Shown here one piece after another: positions 26,101 through 37,400 of a stretch of DNA of 64,000 bases. Under the pieces are notes generated by a model. The model was not told the origin of the DNA and ran no database searches. It saw only the letters and a program-made list of their open reading frames with translations. The stretch covers positions 372,001-436,000 of the forward strand of contig QPMI01000514.1 of the NCBI GenBank assembly GCA_004431415.1, given 5' to 3'. Within the stretch, counting starts at the first letter, position 1. Every line of letters begins with the position of its first letter. A program made the translations under genes and the position numbers. The stretch comes from Cyanophora paradoxa (taxonomy: Eukaryota; Glaucocystophyceae; Cyanophorales; Cyanophoraceae).

Positions 26101-29073
26101 CTGCGGGCGATGGGCCAGGAGGGGGACCTCGAGCCCGCGGAGCTCGCCGCGCTGCTCGCGCCGGACGGCCCCGCCGACCCCGCGCTGGGCCCCGCCCCCG
26201 ACTGGCTCGGGGAGCTCCAGTGGCGCGCCGTCGGCCGCCTCGCCGCCGTCGAGCCCTTCGCCTCCGCCGACCTCCCCGGGGCCCTCGCCCACCACGCCCC
26301 GACGCCTGGCGCCGCGCCGCCGAGGCCCTCGACCCCGCCGCCGGCCACTACCCCTTCCCCCCGCCCTTCGAGGGGGGCGCGGGGCTGAGCGCGCTGCAGC
26401 GGCTGCTGCTGGTGCAGGCGCTGCGGGGCGACCTGCTCGTCCCCGCCGCCCGCGCCTTCGTCGCCGAGCGCCTCGGGGGCAGCTTCGTCGAGCCACCGCC
26501 CTTCGACCTCGCCGCCGCCTTCGCCGAGGCCGGCCCCGCCACGCCCCTGCTCTTCGTGCTGAGCCCCGGGGCGGACCCCGCCGCCGAGCTCCTCTCCTTC
26601 GCCGAGTCGCGCAACGCCGCCCGCAAGTTCTCCGCCATCTCCCTCGGCCAGGGCCAGGGCGCCATCGCCGAGAAGGCCCGCTCGCTCCAGCACAGCGCTA
26701 TCGTCGCTCACTCGAGACTGACGGCGGCTGCAGATGATCACGGAGGCGGCGCAGAAGGGGCTGTGGCTGGCGCTGCAGAACTGCCACCTGGCGGCCTCCT
26801 GGATGCCCGCCCTCGAGGTCCTCTTCGACTCCATCGCCGAGCGCGCCCACCACGACTTCCGGTGACACCCCCCCCCCCCCCCCCCCCCGCCCTCCTGCGC
26901 TCTGACGGCCCCGCCCCCCCGCGCACGCGCGCAGGCTGTGGCTGACGAGCGCGCCGTCGGCGGCCTTCCCCGTCTCGCTGCTGCAGGCCTCCGTGAAGAT
27001 GACGAACGAGCCGCCGCGGGGCCTCCGCGCCAACCTCACCCGCTCCTACCTCGCCCTCGACGACGCCATGTGGCAGGTGCCCCCGGCCCCGCCCCCCGCC
27101 CGCCCTCCTGCGCCGCCGCCGCCCGACGCGGCGGCAGGGCGCGGCGAGGCCGCGCGAGTTCCGCCGCCTCCTCTTCTCCCTCTGCTTCTTCCACGCCGTC
27201 GTCCAGGAGCGCCGCAAGTTCGGCCCCCTCGGGTGCTTCGCTGCCGGCCCCCGCCCCCGCGCCGCCCGGGCGGTGGTCGCTGACGGCGCCCCCCCAGGTG
27301 GAACGTGCCGTACGAGTTCAACGAGTCGGACCTGCGGATCTCGAGCCGGCAGCTGCGCCTCTTCCTCGACGGCGCCGGCGCCGGGCCCGTCCCCTTCAAG
27401 GCCCTCACCTACCTCACCGGCCAGGCCCGCCCCCCCGCCCCGCCCCGCCCCGCCCCCACTCCAAGAGACGGGACTGAGGCCGGGGCGGCAGGCGAACTAC
27501 GGGGGCCGCGTGACGGACGACCACGACCGGCGCCTCCTCGCCACGCTCCTCGCCGACTTCTACGACGAGAGTGCGCCCCCGCGCACCTCCGCTCCGCCCC
27601 GCTCACTCGTCGCTCCCGCGGGGCAGGGTCCCTGGCGGAGAACCACCTCTTCGCGCCCCCCGCGGCGGGGCAGTACCCGGGCCCCCCCGACACCAAGGAC
27701 GTCGCCAAGGTCCCTCGTTCCCCCCCATCTGCCCCGCGGCCCGCGCCCGCCCGGCCGTGACGGCGGCCGGCGCAGGTGCTGGAGCACATTGCGCGTCTGC
27801 CGGCCTCGGAGCGGCCCGGGCTCTTCGGCCTCCACGAGAACGCTGAGGCGAGCGGAAGCGCCTAGGGGCGCCGTCCTCGCGAGTCGCCTGACACGGTGGC
27901 GCGCCGGCAGATGAGCTTCGCGCTGCGGGAGGCGTCAGACCTGGTGGCGGCTGTGGCGGCGACGCGCGTCGGGGCGGCGGCCCCCGCCGACGACGGCCGC
28001 GGGCCCGCCGGCCCCTCCTTCGAGGAGCTCGTCTCCTCCGTGCGCCCCCCGCCCCAGCGCCCCGCCCCGCCCCCGCCCCCCCTTCTCGAGCGCCCCCGCG
28101 CCGCAGACGGCCCAGGGGATCGCCGCGCGGCTGCCCCCGCCCTTCGACATCGAGGCGGCGCTCCGCAAGTACCCCCCCTCCCACGCCGAGTCCCTCAACA
28201 CCGTCCTCGTCCAGGCGCGCCCCCGCGGCGCCCCCGCCCGTTTGACGCTCGCCCGCGGGGGCGGCGGAGAGGGCGGGGGCCTGACGGGCGGGGCAGGAGC
28301 TGGTGCGGTTCAACCGGCTGACGGAGGCGGTGCGGGGCTCGCTGGCGGACGTGGCGAAGGCGCTGCGGGGCGCCCTCCTCATGAGCGCCGAGCTCGAGGA
28401 CGTCGCCCGCGCCCTCCACGAGCAGCGCCTCCCCCGCTCCTGGGCCGCCCGCGCCTACCCCTCCCTCAAGCCCCTCGGCGCCTGGACCGCCGACCTCGTC
28501 GAGCGGCTCCACTTCTTCGAGCACTGGCTGCGGGAGGGGCCGCCCCCCGTCTTCTGGCTCTCGGGCTTCTTCTTCACGCAGTCCTTCCTCACGGGCGTCC
28601 TCCAGAACGCGGCGCGGCGGAAGCGCGTCCCCGTGGACGAGCTCGCCTTCCGCTTCGCCGTGCTGCCGGCGGCCGGCGAGGAGGGCTCCAACCCCGCCGT
28701 GCCCCCCTCCTCCGGCGTCGGCTGCTACGTGCGGGGCCTCTTCGTGGAGGGGGCCCGCTGGGACCCCCACAAGAAGGTCCTCGCGGAGCAGCGCCCCAAG
28801 GAGCTCGCGCCCCCGATGCCCGCCATGCTCTTCGAGCCCGTCGCCCTCTCCGGCGGCCCCGGCGGCGGCGGCGGGGGCGGGCCCGGGCACGCGGGGAGCG
28901 GGGCGGCGGGGCGGTACGCGTGCCCCGTGTACAAGACGAGCAAGCGGCACGGCGTGCTCTCCACGACGGGCCACTCCACCAACTACGTCCTCACCGTCCA
29001 CCTCCCCTCCGACAAGCACGAGGCCCACTGGATCAAGCGCTCCGTCGCCCTCATCACCCAGCTCGACTACTGA
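11156..29073 (+). CDS. Axonemal dynein heavy chain (inner-arm, DNAH1-like), about 18 kb, many short introns
   Basis: This is a motor subunit of axonemal dynein, converting ATP hydrolysis into ciliary sliding. The N-terminal exons (ATG 11156 proposed) are low-complexity Ser/Gly/Ala/Arg-rich. Tail and linker follow from about 12.9 kb, with the typical [10 protein letters not shown] (about 15,965) and [18 protein letters not shown] (about 16,515). AAA1 has P-loop [10 protein letters not shown] (about 17,998) and Walker [11 protein letters not shown] (about 18,145). AAA2 has [12 protein letters not shown] (about 19,002), AAA3 [10 protein letters not shown] (about 20,670) with [10 protein letters not shown] (about 20,863), and AAA4 [14 protein letters not shown] (about 22,020). 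Two stalk coiled coils flank the microtubule-binding region at about 22,880-24,290. AAA5 and AAA6 follow ([12 protein letters not shown] at about 24,607; [13 protein letters not shown] at about 26,770). The C-terminal cap ends [28 protein letters not shown]...QLDY and the stop is at 29073. GHSTNYV and WIKR endings favour the DNAH1/3/7/12 single-headed inner-arm group. The start and the first 1.8 kb are uncertain, and exon borders are inferred. Confidence 0.88.
16452..16510 (+). other. GC-AG intron in the dynein linker
   Basis: The exon ends ATGCAGGAG and the intron begins GCGCAC and ends GGGGCAG. Splicing joins MQE to ILDEWLSVQ, the conserved linker sequence. No GT donor gives this join. Confidence 0.6.
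24957..25023 (+). other. GC-AG intron in dynein AAA5
   Basis: The exon ends CTCCGCCAG, the intron begins GCCAGG, has CTGAC 16 bases before the acceptor, and ends CTCGCAG. Splicing gives LLLRQ joined to [14 protein letters not shown] in frame. Confidence 0.6.
25420..25488 (+). other. GC-AG intron in dynein AAA5/6 region
   Basis: The exon ends GGCAACAT, the intron begins GCGAGC and ends CCCTCAG, and the next exon starts ACTGGAG. The joined residues GNILEDE are a strongly conserved dynein string, which supports the GC donor. Confidence 0.65.
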
Positions 29074-29513
29074 TCACACGCATGAGCTGTAGAAACACTC
29101 ATCTTTCTTTCCATTCGACTTCAGATATATACAGATATAGCTGGAACTGCGCACAGAGAAACGATGCACATCTTTATAGTTAGCATCTACAATACAGTGA
29201 TTTTGCGTATATATATGATCGTGATCGTGAACGCCTTGCAATTGGCGCTCCGATCGCGAGGTACAGGACACGCACACACGTTATACTCACCGCCGCGGAA
29301 GTTGCCGGTTCCGTCGAGCTCACGAGCGATACGGTATAATTACAATTAGACGTCGCTTTAGTTGGACGTTTAATACGCCCACCCGTCGTGATAACGTTCG
29401 AATTCACAAATATAGACGAACGACGAGAATTAAATATTAGCTTGAATCTACCTAAGAAATTACGCACAATATACTATACTATTAGTTATGATACATACTC
29501 TTTTTTTGAGAGA

Positions 29514-29538
29514 CTACGGTGGGGCGAACCCCCCGTAG
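29514..29538. repeat. GC-rich hairpin with CGAA loop
   Basis: CTACGG-T-GGGG / CGAA / CCCCCCGTAG forms a 10-bp stem with one bulged T and a four-base loop, immediately after seven T. It could be a terminator, a terminal hairpin or an RNA structure. Confidence 0.5.
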
Positions 29539-29704
29539 GTAGTGATATTAATTAAGGACAACGTTAACAAATTAAAGCAATCACAAATCAAGGATACAGT
29601 AAACTAGCATAAAATACATAATCAAGAGGGATCACGAGAAGGGACACGATCAGAAGAACGCAAAAGATAAGGAGAACGAGCACGAGGAGAAGGAGTAGAA
29701 GAGC

Positions 29705-30696
29705 TCAAGGACGTCGACGCAGAAGTACTACTAGGCTAGTCACACTAGAACGACCGTCGGACGAGGAGCACGTGCACGGGGGCGCAGCGAATAAGGAGAA
29801 CGAGCACGAGGAACTACAGTCGAAGACGAAGATCAAGATAGAGCTAACAGCAGAACTAGAAGACGTAGCCGCTGGAGGCAGAGGCGGCAGAACGGTAGGA
29901 GATGCGAAACGTAGGACACCACTAGAGGGGAGAGTCGAAGCTGGCGGAGTGTCTAAACGGAATCGAGATTGTAGAGTTGGTAAAACAATGGACGGCTGAA
30001 GACTAATCTGAGGAACTGGAGACGACACGAGGAAAGGGGCAGAACTCGGATTCAGACTCGGAATCGGCAGTATAAGAGGAGGGGCGAAACGCAAGCCAGT
30101 AGTGACAGGGAAGGCAGACGTCGACGATGGGGCTGAATTGAAGCCGCTGAACCAGGCAGGAGAGGCAAAAATAGCGAAGTAGAGAGAGAGAAGGGTACAC
30201 ACGAGGAACGTCACCATACACAAAATACTCGCTGCCAAAAATTATACGGTCTGACGGTCGCTGAAGATAAAGAGGCGGAACTGCCTGAGGACTAACAGTG
30301 AGAGATGGAGGAGGAAGAGGCAGAGCCAACGGCAAAGGAACGGAATCAAAGGTACAGGAAAGGCATGGAATACACGAGGAACTGGAAGGTGGAGGGGCCA
30401 GTGCTCCTAGCTAACATCGATGAAGCATCTGATGGAGGTGACGGCAAAACAACTGAGGGTAAACTAAGTTGAGGTGAAGCGAAGATTGATACAAGACTAT
30501 CATGAATCAAAGGGGGCCATACAGGAACCGGCGGGCGAGGTGGATCTGGTGGGACAGCCAGCTGCAGTGGGGGAGCCGAAGGTACAGGAGAGGAAAGCCG
30601 CAGGCGCTGAGACACATGTACAGGGGACGGATCGGCATCGGGAGTCAAGGTTGCAATTGAATTCGACGGAGACCGGGGTGGCGGATTCGTGATCAT
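29705..30696 (-). other. Ser/Pro/Leu-rich low-complexity reading frames, doubtful gene remnant
   Basis: Three consecutive minus-strand frames (30,696-30,346; 30,335-30,003; 30,238-29,705) encode similar Ser/Pro/Leu-rich sequence with a Cys/Ser-rich end. They could be one frameshifted low-complexity gene or a by-product of the purine-rich plus strand. A 22-base direct repeat (ATAAGGAGAACGAGCACGAGGA) occurs at about 29,668 and 29,790. No known domain is recognised. Confidence 0.2.
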
Positions 30697-30900
30697 GAAA
30701 CGGAAGCATAATTATGCACAATACATGTACGTATACATGCGCGCGCAGCCGCAGGTCCGGGATCCGCAGCGCGGACCCGGGATATCGATATCGATCGCGA
30801 TGTCGACGTCGACGTCGATATCGATATTGTAATTAAATATTGATCGGAGGTACTCGGAGCGTGCGCGCTCCGATCCGAATATCGAATGTCGAGTTTATTG

Positions 30901-30939
30901 CAAGGGGGGAAAAGAAGACCGAAGGTCTTCCCCCCCTTG
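30901..30939. repeat. Long hairpin AAGACC-GAA-GGTCTT with G/C arms
   Basis: CAAGGGGGG-aaaag-AAGACC, loop GAA, GGTCTT-CCCCCC-CTTG: two stacked stems separated by an A-rich asymmetric internal loop. The arms are purine on one strand and pyrimidine on the other. Confidence 0.55.
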
Positions 30940-31143
30940 CTTCCCGTTCCCTCGCTTCAGCCAAAAGTTTTCTATGAGGCCGTTTTCGAGGTCCAGTTTG
31001 CAACAAAAAAGAGGCTTATTCGCGTTCCGATTGGCTCGGTGAACCGGTCAGCTCTCGACTTTCGAGCGTCAAAGTCGAGGGGAAAAACTGGTTTTCGAGG
31101 GGAAAACTAATTATATAACTTCTCTCTCCTGTCTTCGAATTCC

Positions 31144-31327
31144 TTGCGCGGTTCTGCATGGAACCAGTTCTCCTGCAGCTGAGCTGTCTCCTCTAGATTT
31201 CGGCTTCCTCGCAGTGCGTCGCGTACGCCTTGCTCTTCGTTGCGCGGTTCTGCATGGAACCACTTCTCTCTATAGCTGTGTCCTCTAGATTTCCGCTTCA
31301 TCGCAGCTGCAGTGCGCCGCGTACGCC
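31144..31327. repeat. Two imperfect direct repeats of about 85-90 bp
   Basis: Copy 1 (31,144-31,229) and copy 2 (31,240-31,327) both start TTGCGCGGTTCTGCATGGAACCA, contain TCCTCTAGATTTC, and end GCGTACGCC, with small indels between. They lie just before the large inverted repeat. Confidence 0.6.
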
Positions 31328-31341
31328 GCACGGTAGACGTG

Positions 31342-31414
31342 ACACATATGAATATTCATATTTTAATCCCTCGGCGTTCCGCCTCAGGATTAAAATATGA
31401 ATATTCATATGTGT
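31342..31414. repeat. Perfect 28-bp inverted repeat with structured loop
   Basis: The left arm 31,342-31,369 is the exact reverse complement of 31,387-31,414. The 17-base loop itself can pair GGCG with CGCC. Each arm contains the palindrome ATATGAATATTCATAT. This is the most striking structure of the element 1 flank and a candidate terminus, origin or transcription stop. Confidence 0.75.
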
Positions 31415-31423
31415 GATTCGATG

Positions 31424-31643
31424 TTATATCAATAAAATCGATTAATTTATTTGAATTTTCACATGAATTTGCATATTTTTATATGCAATTTCAATTAATT
31501 TAATCGATATTATATCGATAAACTCGATTAATCGATATTGTATCTTAATTGTAGTTAATCGGAATTATATCAATAACTTCGATTGATCTTAATTGAATTC
31601 TAAATGAATCTAATCGGAATTATATCAATAAATTCGATTAAAT
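31424..31643. repeat. Four iteron-like repeats, unit TTATATCAATAAATTCGATTAAT
   Basis: Copies begin at 31,424, 31,510, 31,565 and 31,620 with one to four differences. The last two lie in a 55-bp tandem unit that also includes TAATCGGAA. Regular spacing of near-identical AT-rich units resembles replication-protein binding sites, but function is inference. Confidence 0.55.
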
Positions 31644-31919
31644 CATGTTCTTTTCCGATTAAATCAATTAAATATTTAACTTTGTTACCATAAGTGGTCT
31701 AAGTTGACTCACTTTTCATAAACATTTTGAACTCTTAGTCTCCTTGAATTTCTTAAGATGACTCAACTTAGTCAACTTAGTCAACATTGTTACCATAATC
31801 AATCAGGGTGGACTCACTTTTAGATCAACTTTGAAATTTCAAGCAAAATCAACTTTGATTTCAAAAGTGGATCTTCTAAGTGGACTCAAAATGTTCACTT
31901 TGTGATACATGTTAGCTCA

Positions 31920-32127
31920 AATCCTTACTGTTTATGGTCAGGGTTGACTAAGTGGGGGAGTTGACACATTTTTTGAAATCCTTTTTAGAAAACTTTAGGT
32001 CCCAAATATTTCCTGTGAAATTTGAGTCAACTCAACCCACTTAGTCAACCCTTGCATTGAATTCGTAACAAAATCCATATACTATTACTACTTTTACGAT
32101 TAATATGAGTCAACCTTGAGTCCACTT
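31920..32127. repeat. AGTCAACT inverted-repeat cassette, copy A
   Basis: The arm GTTGACTAAGTGGGGGAGTTGAC (31,943-31,965) faces GTCAACTCAACCCACTTAGTCAAC (32,026-32,049), a 23-24 bp stem with one irregularity. GAGTCAACC-TTGAGTCCACTT follows at about 32,106. The same layout recurs at 37,744-37,932. Related AGTCAACTTAGTCAAC strings occur from 31,690. Confidence 0.6.
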
Positions 32128-32761
32128 AAATATAAATATAATATAATAGGGGGAATCAAGGGGAGATGCTTACTAAATGCAATGTTAGATTGATGTTTTC
32201 ATATATGTGATCACGTTAATCGAAGCTATATAATACAGTGGATTATTAGATATCATAAGTGGATCGAATTGATAAGTATATGGTTAAAAATCGCGATTTG
32301 TGAGTTATAATCGAATTTAATCGAATTATTTTGAATTTCAAAACTCGCTTTAATCGTAATAGCGATGTATACACATCGAGATTCGTATATGTGATTGCAA
32401 GTTATTGTTATGTATGATATATGTGATTATATTCGATCGTCAGTGCATCGATTTGATAACTTCCTGGTGATCTATATTAAAAACTCACGTTTTATGGATT
32501 TAATTCGAATTTATATTCAAAATTCAAAATCGGTTTCATCGCGATTTCGAGTCAGGGTTATCGAAATGTCGATATGGCTGATAAGCGCTCAGACCGCCTT
32601 GAAATGCTCGATTTTATGACGTTTCAAGCGCATCGATTTGATAACGTGGTGCTGAGATATCGCAGCAAACGTGAATATTGATTTTCCAGACGGGTACAGC
32701 ATTAATCTAGAAAAAAACGCGTTTTGTTTTTACTTTTCAAGTTTCACGGCGAACGAAGTAA

Positions 32762-32828
32762 AGGTTCCCGAGCGGATTTGAACTGCGACTCGGAAATCCA
32801 AGCGTCTTAACCGCTGAGCCAAAAACGC
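32762..32828 (-). other. tRNA-like sequence, probably degenerate
   Basis: The minus strand carries a D-arm-like GGCTCAGCGGTTAAGACGC and a T-arm-like CGCAGTTCAAATCCG. The 5' GTTTTTG and 3' CGGGAAC can pair as an acceptor stem with wobbles. The anticodon arm is too short and the T stem is imperfect, so it is unlikely to be a working tRNA as written. Two single-base losses would explain the T-arm defects. Confidence 0.35.
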
Positions 32829-33054
32829 TTTTCAGTCAAGTCGATTCCTGGGCTAGTGTTTCACCAAGTCCACTATGGCAAGTGACTTTTGCATCTTCAA
32901 ACTGTTATATCTCATCACCAGATCATCAAAACGCAACGTTCTGCATAGCGCTGTGAAGCGCTTGATATGCTCTACAAGACTATGTGTATATCATATGCAT
33001 ATATGTATATCTGTCATACATATATTTGGAAAAAACGAGTTTTCGGCTATGAAA

Positions 33055-34439
33055 CTAGCTAGTTTTGGTCCTTTCTCTTAGTGTTCTTTGAGGTTTAGGG
33101 GCTGTATATGACTCCTTAGTAGTCTGAAAGTCATTATACCATCTCTGGCTATTCACTTCTGAAAGTTTCTGTGTTCCTGCTATAGTGAGCTTTTTGAGTT
33201 CCCTGTTAACTTTCCCAGCCTTCTCCTTTCTAGCTTCTATCAAAGGCTTATCTGGGACTTCATTAGCAGCTTCTATGCCCTCTCTTCTTATAGCAGCATC
33301 AACCCTAGCTTCCTCTTTAGCTTGCTCTAAGGCATCTACTGTAGGGGTTTCCAGATACTCAACTGCATTCACAGGCAACAGCTCATGGAAAGCAAACCTG
33401 TTATCTATGATCTCACCAGTGGGACTCCTTAGCTTAAACTTAAAGCCTTCCCTACTATCAACAGTGTAAACTATCCTAGACCAATTGTTACCCTGTTTGG
33501 CAAAGGGGTTCTTCTCAACTTTCACTCTAACAAACATGCCAGGCTGCATGGTATCAAGGTAAGCTATTGATTTCTTGAATCTTTCATCTTCTAATCCCAC
33601 TATATACCTATAATGCTCCTCTGTAGTTTCGCCTGGCTTCATCTTAGTAGCTGAGTGGACTGTATTATTGTAATTATACTCAATATCACCTAACACATCA
33701 AAGAATCTAGCTGTATTATTGGCTATGCAGTAGTTTGTGATCAATCTCTTAATCTGCTTGTTAAAGGCTTCAATTCGACCTTGGCTTCTGTGGTCTGCAG
33801 TTCCACTCACTTGGTGTTCTATGTATTTACTAGATAGATACTCCTGGAATATTCGATTTTGGAATTCACTCCCAGCATCTGATTGAACTTTTACTATGGG
33901 TCTTGCTACTCTCATCTCAAGCTGTTTAAATGCAGCTAATGTAGTGAGAGCTGATTTATCCCTTATAGGTATGATATACCCAGTTCTCAGTGTTGATTCC
34001 ATTGCAGTCATAAAGGTATCATAGCCATTGTTTTGTTTCTTATAAGCTGGGAAAAAGAGCAAATCAATCACATAGGTATCAAGGGTTGCCTTATTGGGAC
34101 CATGGGATCTCTCTTCCTAGATATAGCAGGTGCATTGATCTGAACTACCTCTTGCTTTTTATAGAACTCTTGCAACTGCTTATAGGATTCATCTGGTAAC
34201 TCAGCCCTCATAGCTTGAAGCCCTTTGTAACCAGTTCTCACATCATAGAATCTCTTGGCAATCTTGCTGGTTTCTTTCACTGCAATTGCAACTGGAATCT
34301 CTACTGGGACAAGTTCTTTCATCTCTGATTTTTTAACAATTCGAGATTCTCCCTTTTCCTCCTTTGGAATTGTGATGGGCAGTAGGTTACCTTGCAGTTG
34401 TTCAGTGGTTCTTCTAACTATTCTTGCAGTTGCTGGCAT
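33055..34439 (-). CDS. Integrase, retroviral-type DDE (rve), element 1, frame broken at about 34,097
   Basis: This integrase should cut and join the element DNA to the host chromosome. The core encoded at 34,071-33,055 shows VIDLLFF (first Asp), KVQSDAGSEFQ (second Asp) and QGRIEAFNKQI (Glu), with 35 residues between the second Asp and Glu, a classical DD35E set. A C-terminal region (FAKQGNNWSRIVYTVDS...GEIIDNRFAFHELLP) resembles the DNA-binding tail of Polinton integrases, followed by a charged tail. The N-terminal part (ATG 34439, about 120 residues, basic) is in another frame. The two frames meet at a GGG run (34,096-34,098), where one missing base would reconnect them. No HHCC zinc finger is visible. 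The gene lies 3 bp downstream of the polymerase. Confidence 0.8.
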
Positions 34440-34442
34440 CTC

Positions 34443-37400
34443 TTAATTAAAAGGAACAGAATTAATACCATCTGGTAAGATGTATCTCTTTGCATCAAAG
34501 CAGTTCAGGGCAACCCTTCTACTCACAGTATCTATTATTGTGTGATCTGCCCTTCTCTTCTGCTTTGCAGTCACAGTCTTGCTGATACCTGCAAATAAAC
34601 ACTGCTTAAAATCATTAAATTGGAGTTCCTCAGTAGAAGTCCCAGAGAGCTTACTTCTCTCAATCTCAGCAGTTCTGAAACTGTAAACTTTGGCTCTCAG
34701 ACCCACATACTCCAATATAGCAGAACCTGGCATCTCATTTTTGTATTTACCTGGGGTCATTCTTGAATCACCTCCAAGGTCCAATGCATAAGAGATATTC
34801 CCCAGGTCCTTTTGGAGGGTCTGAGATTCGATATATAGACAAAAGGAATCAGTATCATGGAATAGTAACTTTGCTTTTGACCATTGGGACCTTATAGTAT
34901 CATAGAAGAACTGGTAATTATGCAGTTTGGCAGCATCCAAAACATAGGCTCCAATGGCAACTGGCTTATCTAGCTTCACATGTTTTGTGTAAAACTCAAA
35001 GGCAACTGCTCTTTCGTTTATGGGGCTTGTTGATTTCACCAATGGAGAGGCTGCATATTTCGTAAACAGTTTCTCACTGTTTGCAATCTTAACCACAGAT
35101 CTACCCTGCAAGATTCAATGCATTTCCCATAGATTGAATTATTCATGAGCTTATAGAAATCAGCCTCGAATTTATTCACTGCTCTCCTTCTCATCTCAGT
35201 GTTCAGCTCAATATATGGTTTCATTACAGGAGCCACAGTAAATGATAGGACCCTGTGAACCTTCTTTAATTTCACCCCTTTGTCTAACAGATACTGTAGA
35301 AGAGGCTCAGAAATCACATAGTTGGTCACAGAGCCAAAGGTTGCAGTAAGCTTAGGGGTTTTATCAAGTTCTTCTCCTGAAAGATCTAATAGGCTCTTTT
35401 GATATTGTGATAATTCGGCATAATCTATTATTTTCTTGTTAATAATTAGGGGGAAATCACTGTGGTCTAGATATAGCCTAATTGGGTAATCCAGATCAAC
35501 TTCCAGGAAACTGGATCTGTTATCTTGTGGGTTGAATTCGGTCTCCCATCTAAAATCACCAACTGGAATTGGCTGACTCAAACAGTAGCCATACAAGTTG
35601 TTAGCATCAAACAGCATTATATGGGAGTTCTCACCATCAGCCTCAGCATACCTACAAGGCATTGTTGCAAAGCCACCCCTGATTCCCCTCTCAACAAATT
35701 CGTATTGCTCTACATCACTGATGAGTTCTATTTTTGCCTTGGTGGTCCTAAGCATAGCATCCCAAGATAGCCCAGGTGCAGATACATAATGAACTGGGTC
35801 AAGTCCATATACTGAGTGTGAAAGCCTTCTGAAAGCCTGGAATTTGCTCATTAACTCATCTACATCAGCAGCCCCAAAGTCCATAAAATTACTTGCATCA
35901 ATGAACTTGTAAAGACCCCATTGCAATGAAAGGTATTGATCAAAGTTTTTCGAAAGGATTTCGATTCGCTTTTTATCACCCATGCCTGCTATTTTTCTGA
36001 AAATGAATGTCCCACAGTCATCCATTTGGTCAACAACAACTGCAACTTTGGTTTGCTTTGAGATTCTCCTATGGAGATTGCAGTTTCTGCATGCAGGAGC
36101 AATGTAATGACCTGTGTGGTGGTCATGATCTCTGCATTTGAAGTTCTCCTTGGTGAACCTCTCACTGCAAAGGTAACAGTGTTTAGTAGCCCTGTAAACA
36201 GCCTTTTGCTCATCTGTGAGTTCATTCATGGGAATATTGGTAAACAGAAAATCGATCAGCTCTCTTGCTTTGGACTCCAAGCATTCAAAGAGACCTCCCA
36301 TTGGATCCTGCCCCTCAAATCGAAAATCTTGAACATCTTCCCCAGTGACTACTCTAAGGTTCACTGCTGAGACTTCCCTCTTGGATTTCGATGCATCAAT
36401 GGGGATGCTTCTATGTTCAATCTTGCAGTAAACCACAACAGGAAGCCACACAGTTTTCCTGAGGTTTTTCAGTCCAAACTCTATGGTGGTCTCAGGTTTA
36501 GGGGTGATTCCCTTTGAGAGTCTCCAATCAATGCATCTGTTTGAGTCCACATGAGCAGTGAGTTTAGCCTCAGACCTGAATCGAGATAAGCATGTATCAC
36601 AGTAGTGTAACTTCTGATCATTGTATGTTTCATGGTTTACTTTCAATAGCCTTGAAAGGGACATGATTGTAATATAGTGACCATTCCCTTCATCATCAAA
36701 TATCAGCATGAGATTAACCTTATGCTTTCTGCCTGGGTTACTGGATTGATGCAGGGGATAAACAACCTCTCCATCGATTCCGAATATATTAATGCTAATG
36801 CCTGCATTTTGAGCCTCGAATTTATCAATTATTTCAGCATCACAGGCAACAGGGAATGGGATATTGTCGAAATTGAGAGCCAGCGGATTATAAGCGATTG
36901 CTGAGTATTTCCATTTGCGATATTGTGAAAGCTCATTCCTCTTATGGGAGTTAATAGATTTTCTGTAAATCGAGGCTAAAATCGCATTTTCGAAGCAGGA
37001 ATCATCAATATTTCGAATATTCACTGTGGCTCTCTTCCTAGCAATCCACTCTGGGGTTTGTAGAAAGCATCCACCAGTTGGAGCATAACTCATAATAGCC
37101 ACTCTGAGTATTTCAATTTTTTCTAAGCGATAGCTATCAACCACATTCATCTGCTCCTGACACATTTGGGCTGCTTTATTCAGCTCAGTTCGAATATTTC
37201 TCGACCTGGTTAATACAAAGTAATCACTGTAAATGTATTTCGATATCCAAACCTGCGGATTGCTGACTTTTACGAACTTGCAGATAAAAGACAAGCGAAC
37301 CTTGATTGCCCTGAATTGATCTAAACCCTGCTTTAATCGATTAGGAAGGGATGTAGCAATTCTGTCCAGGAATTCAATCACATCTACAACAACTTCCCTT

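Larger units (their letters stand above)
29074..33054. other. 4-kb non-coding AT-rich flank of element 1
   Basis: No convincing protein gene lies here. The stretch holds a strong hairpin (29,514-29,538), a purine-rich low-complexity tract (29,600-30,700), a GATATCGATATCGATCG...GTCGACGTCGACGTCGATATC simple palindromic run (30,780-30,830), further hairpins and direct repeats listed separately, an AT-rich zone with iteron-like units, and a tRNA-like sequence. Composition matches element 1 more than the host, so I assign it to the element's terminal region. Confidence 0.5.

Noticed and set aside
30780-30835. Regulatory operator cluster in GATATCGATATCG/GTCGACGTCGAC
   Set aside because: It is a simple alternating palindromic run. 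Nothing links it to a gene start, so it is only mentioned in the flank description.
32395-33081. Short plus-strand frames in the AT-rich flank
   Set aside because: They have no start context, no domain and biased AT-driven composition; they overlap the tRNA-like segment and spacer repeats.
33055-34071. Retroviral or LTR retrotransposon insertion, because of the rve-type integrase
   Set aside because: There is no reverse transcriptase, protease or LTR nearby, and the neighbours are PolB and capsid genes of a PLV.
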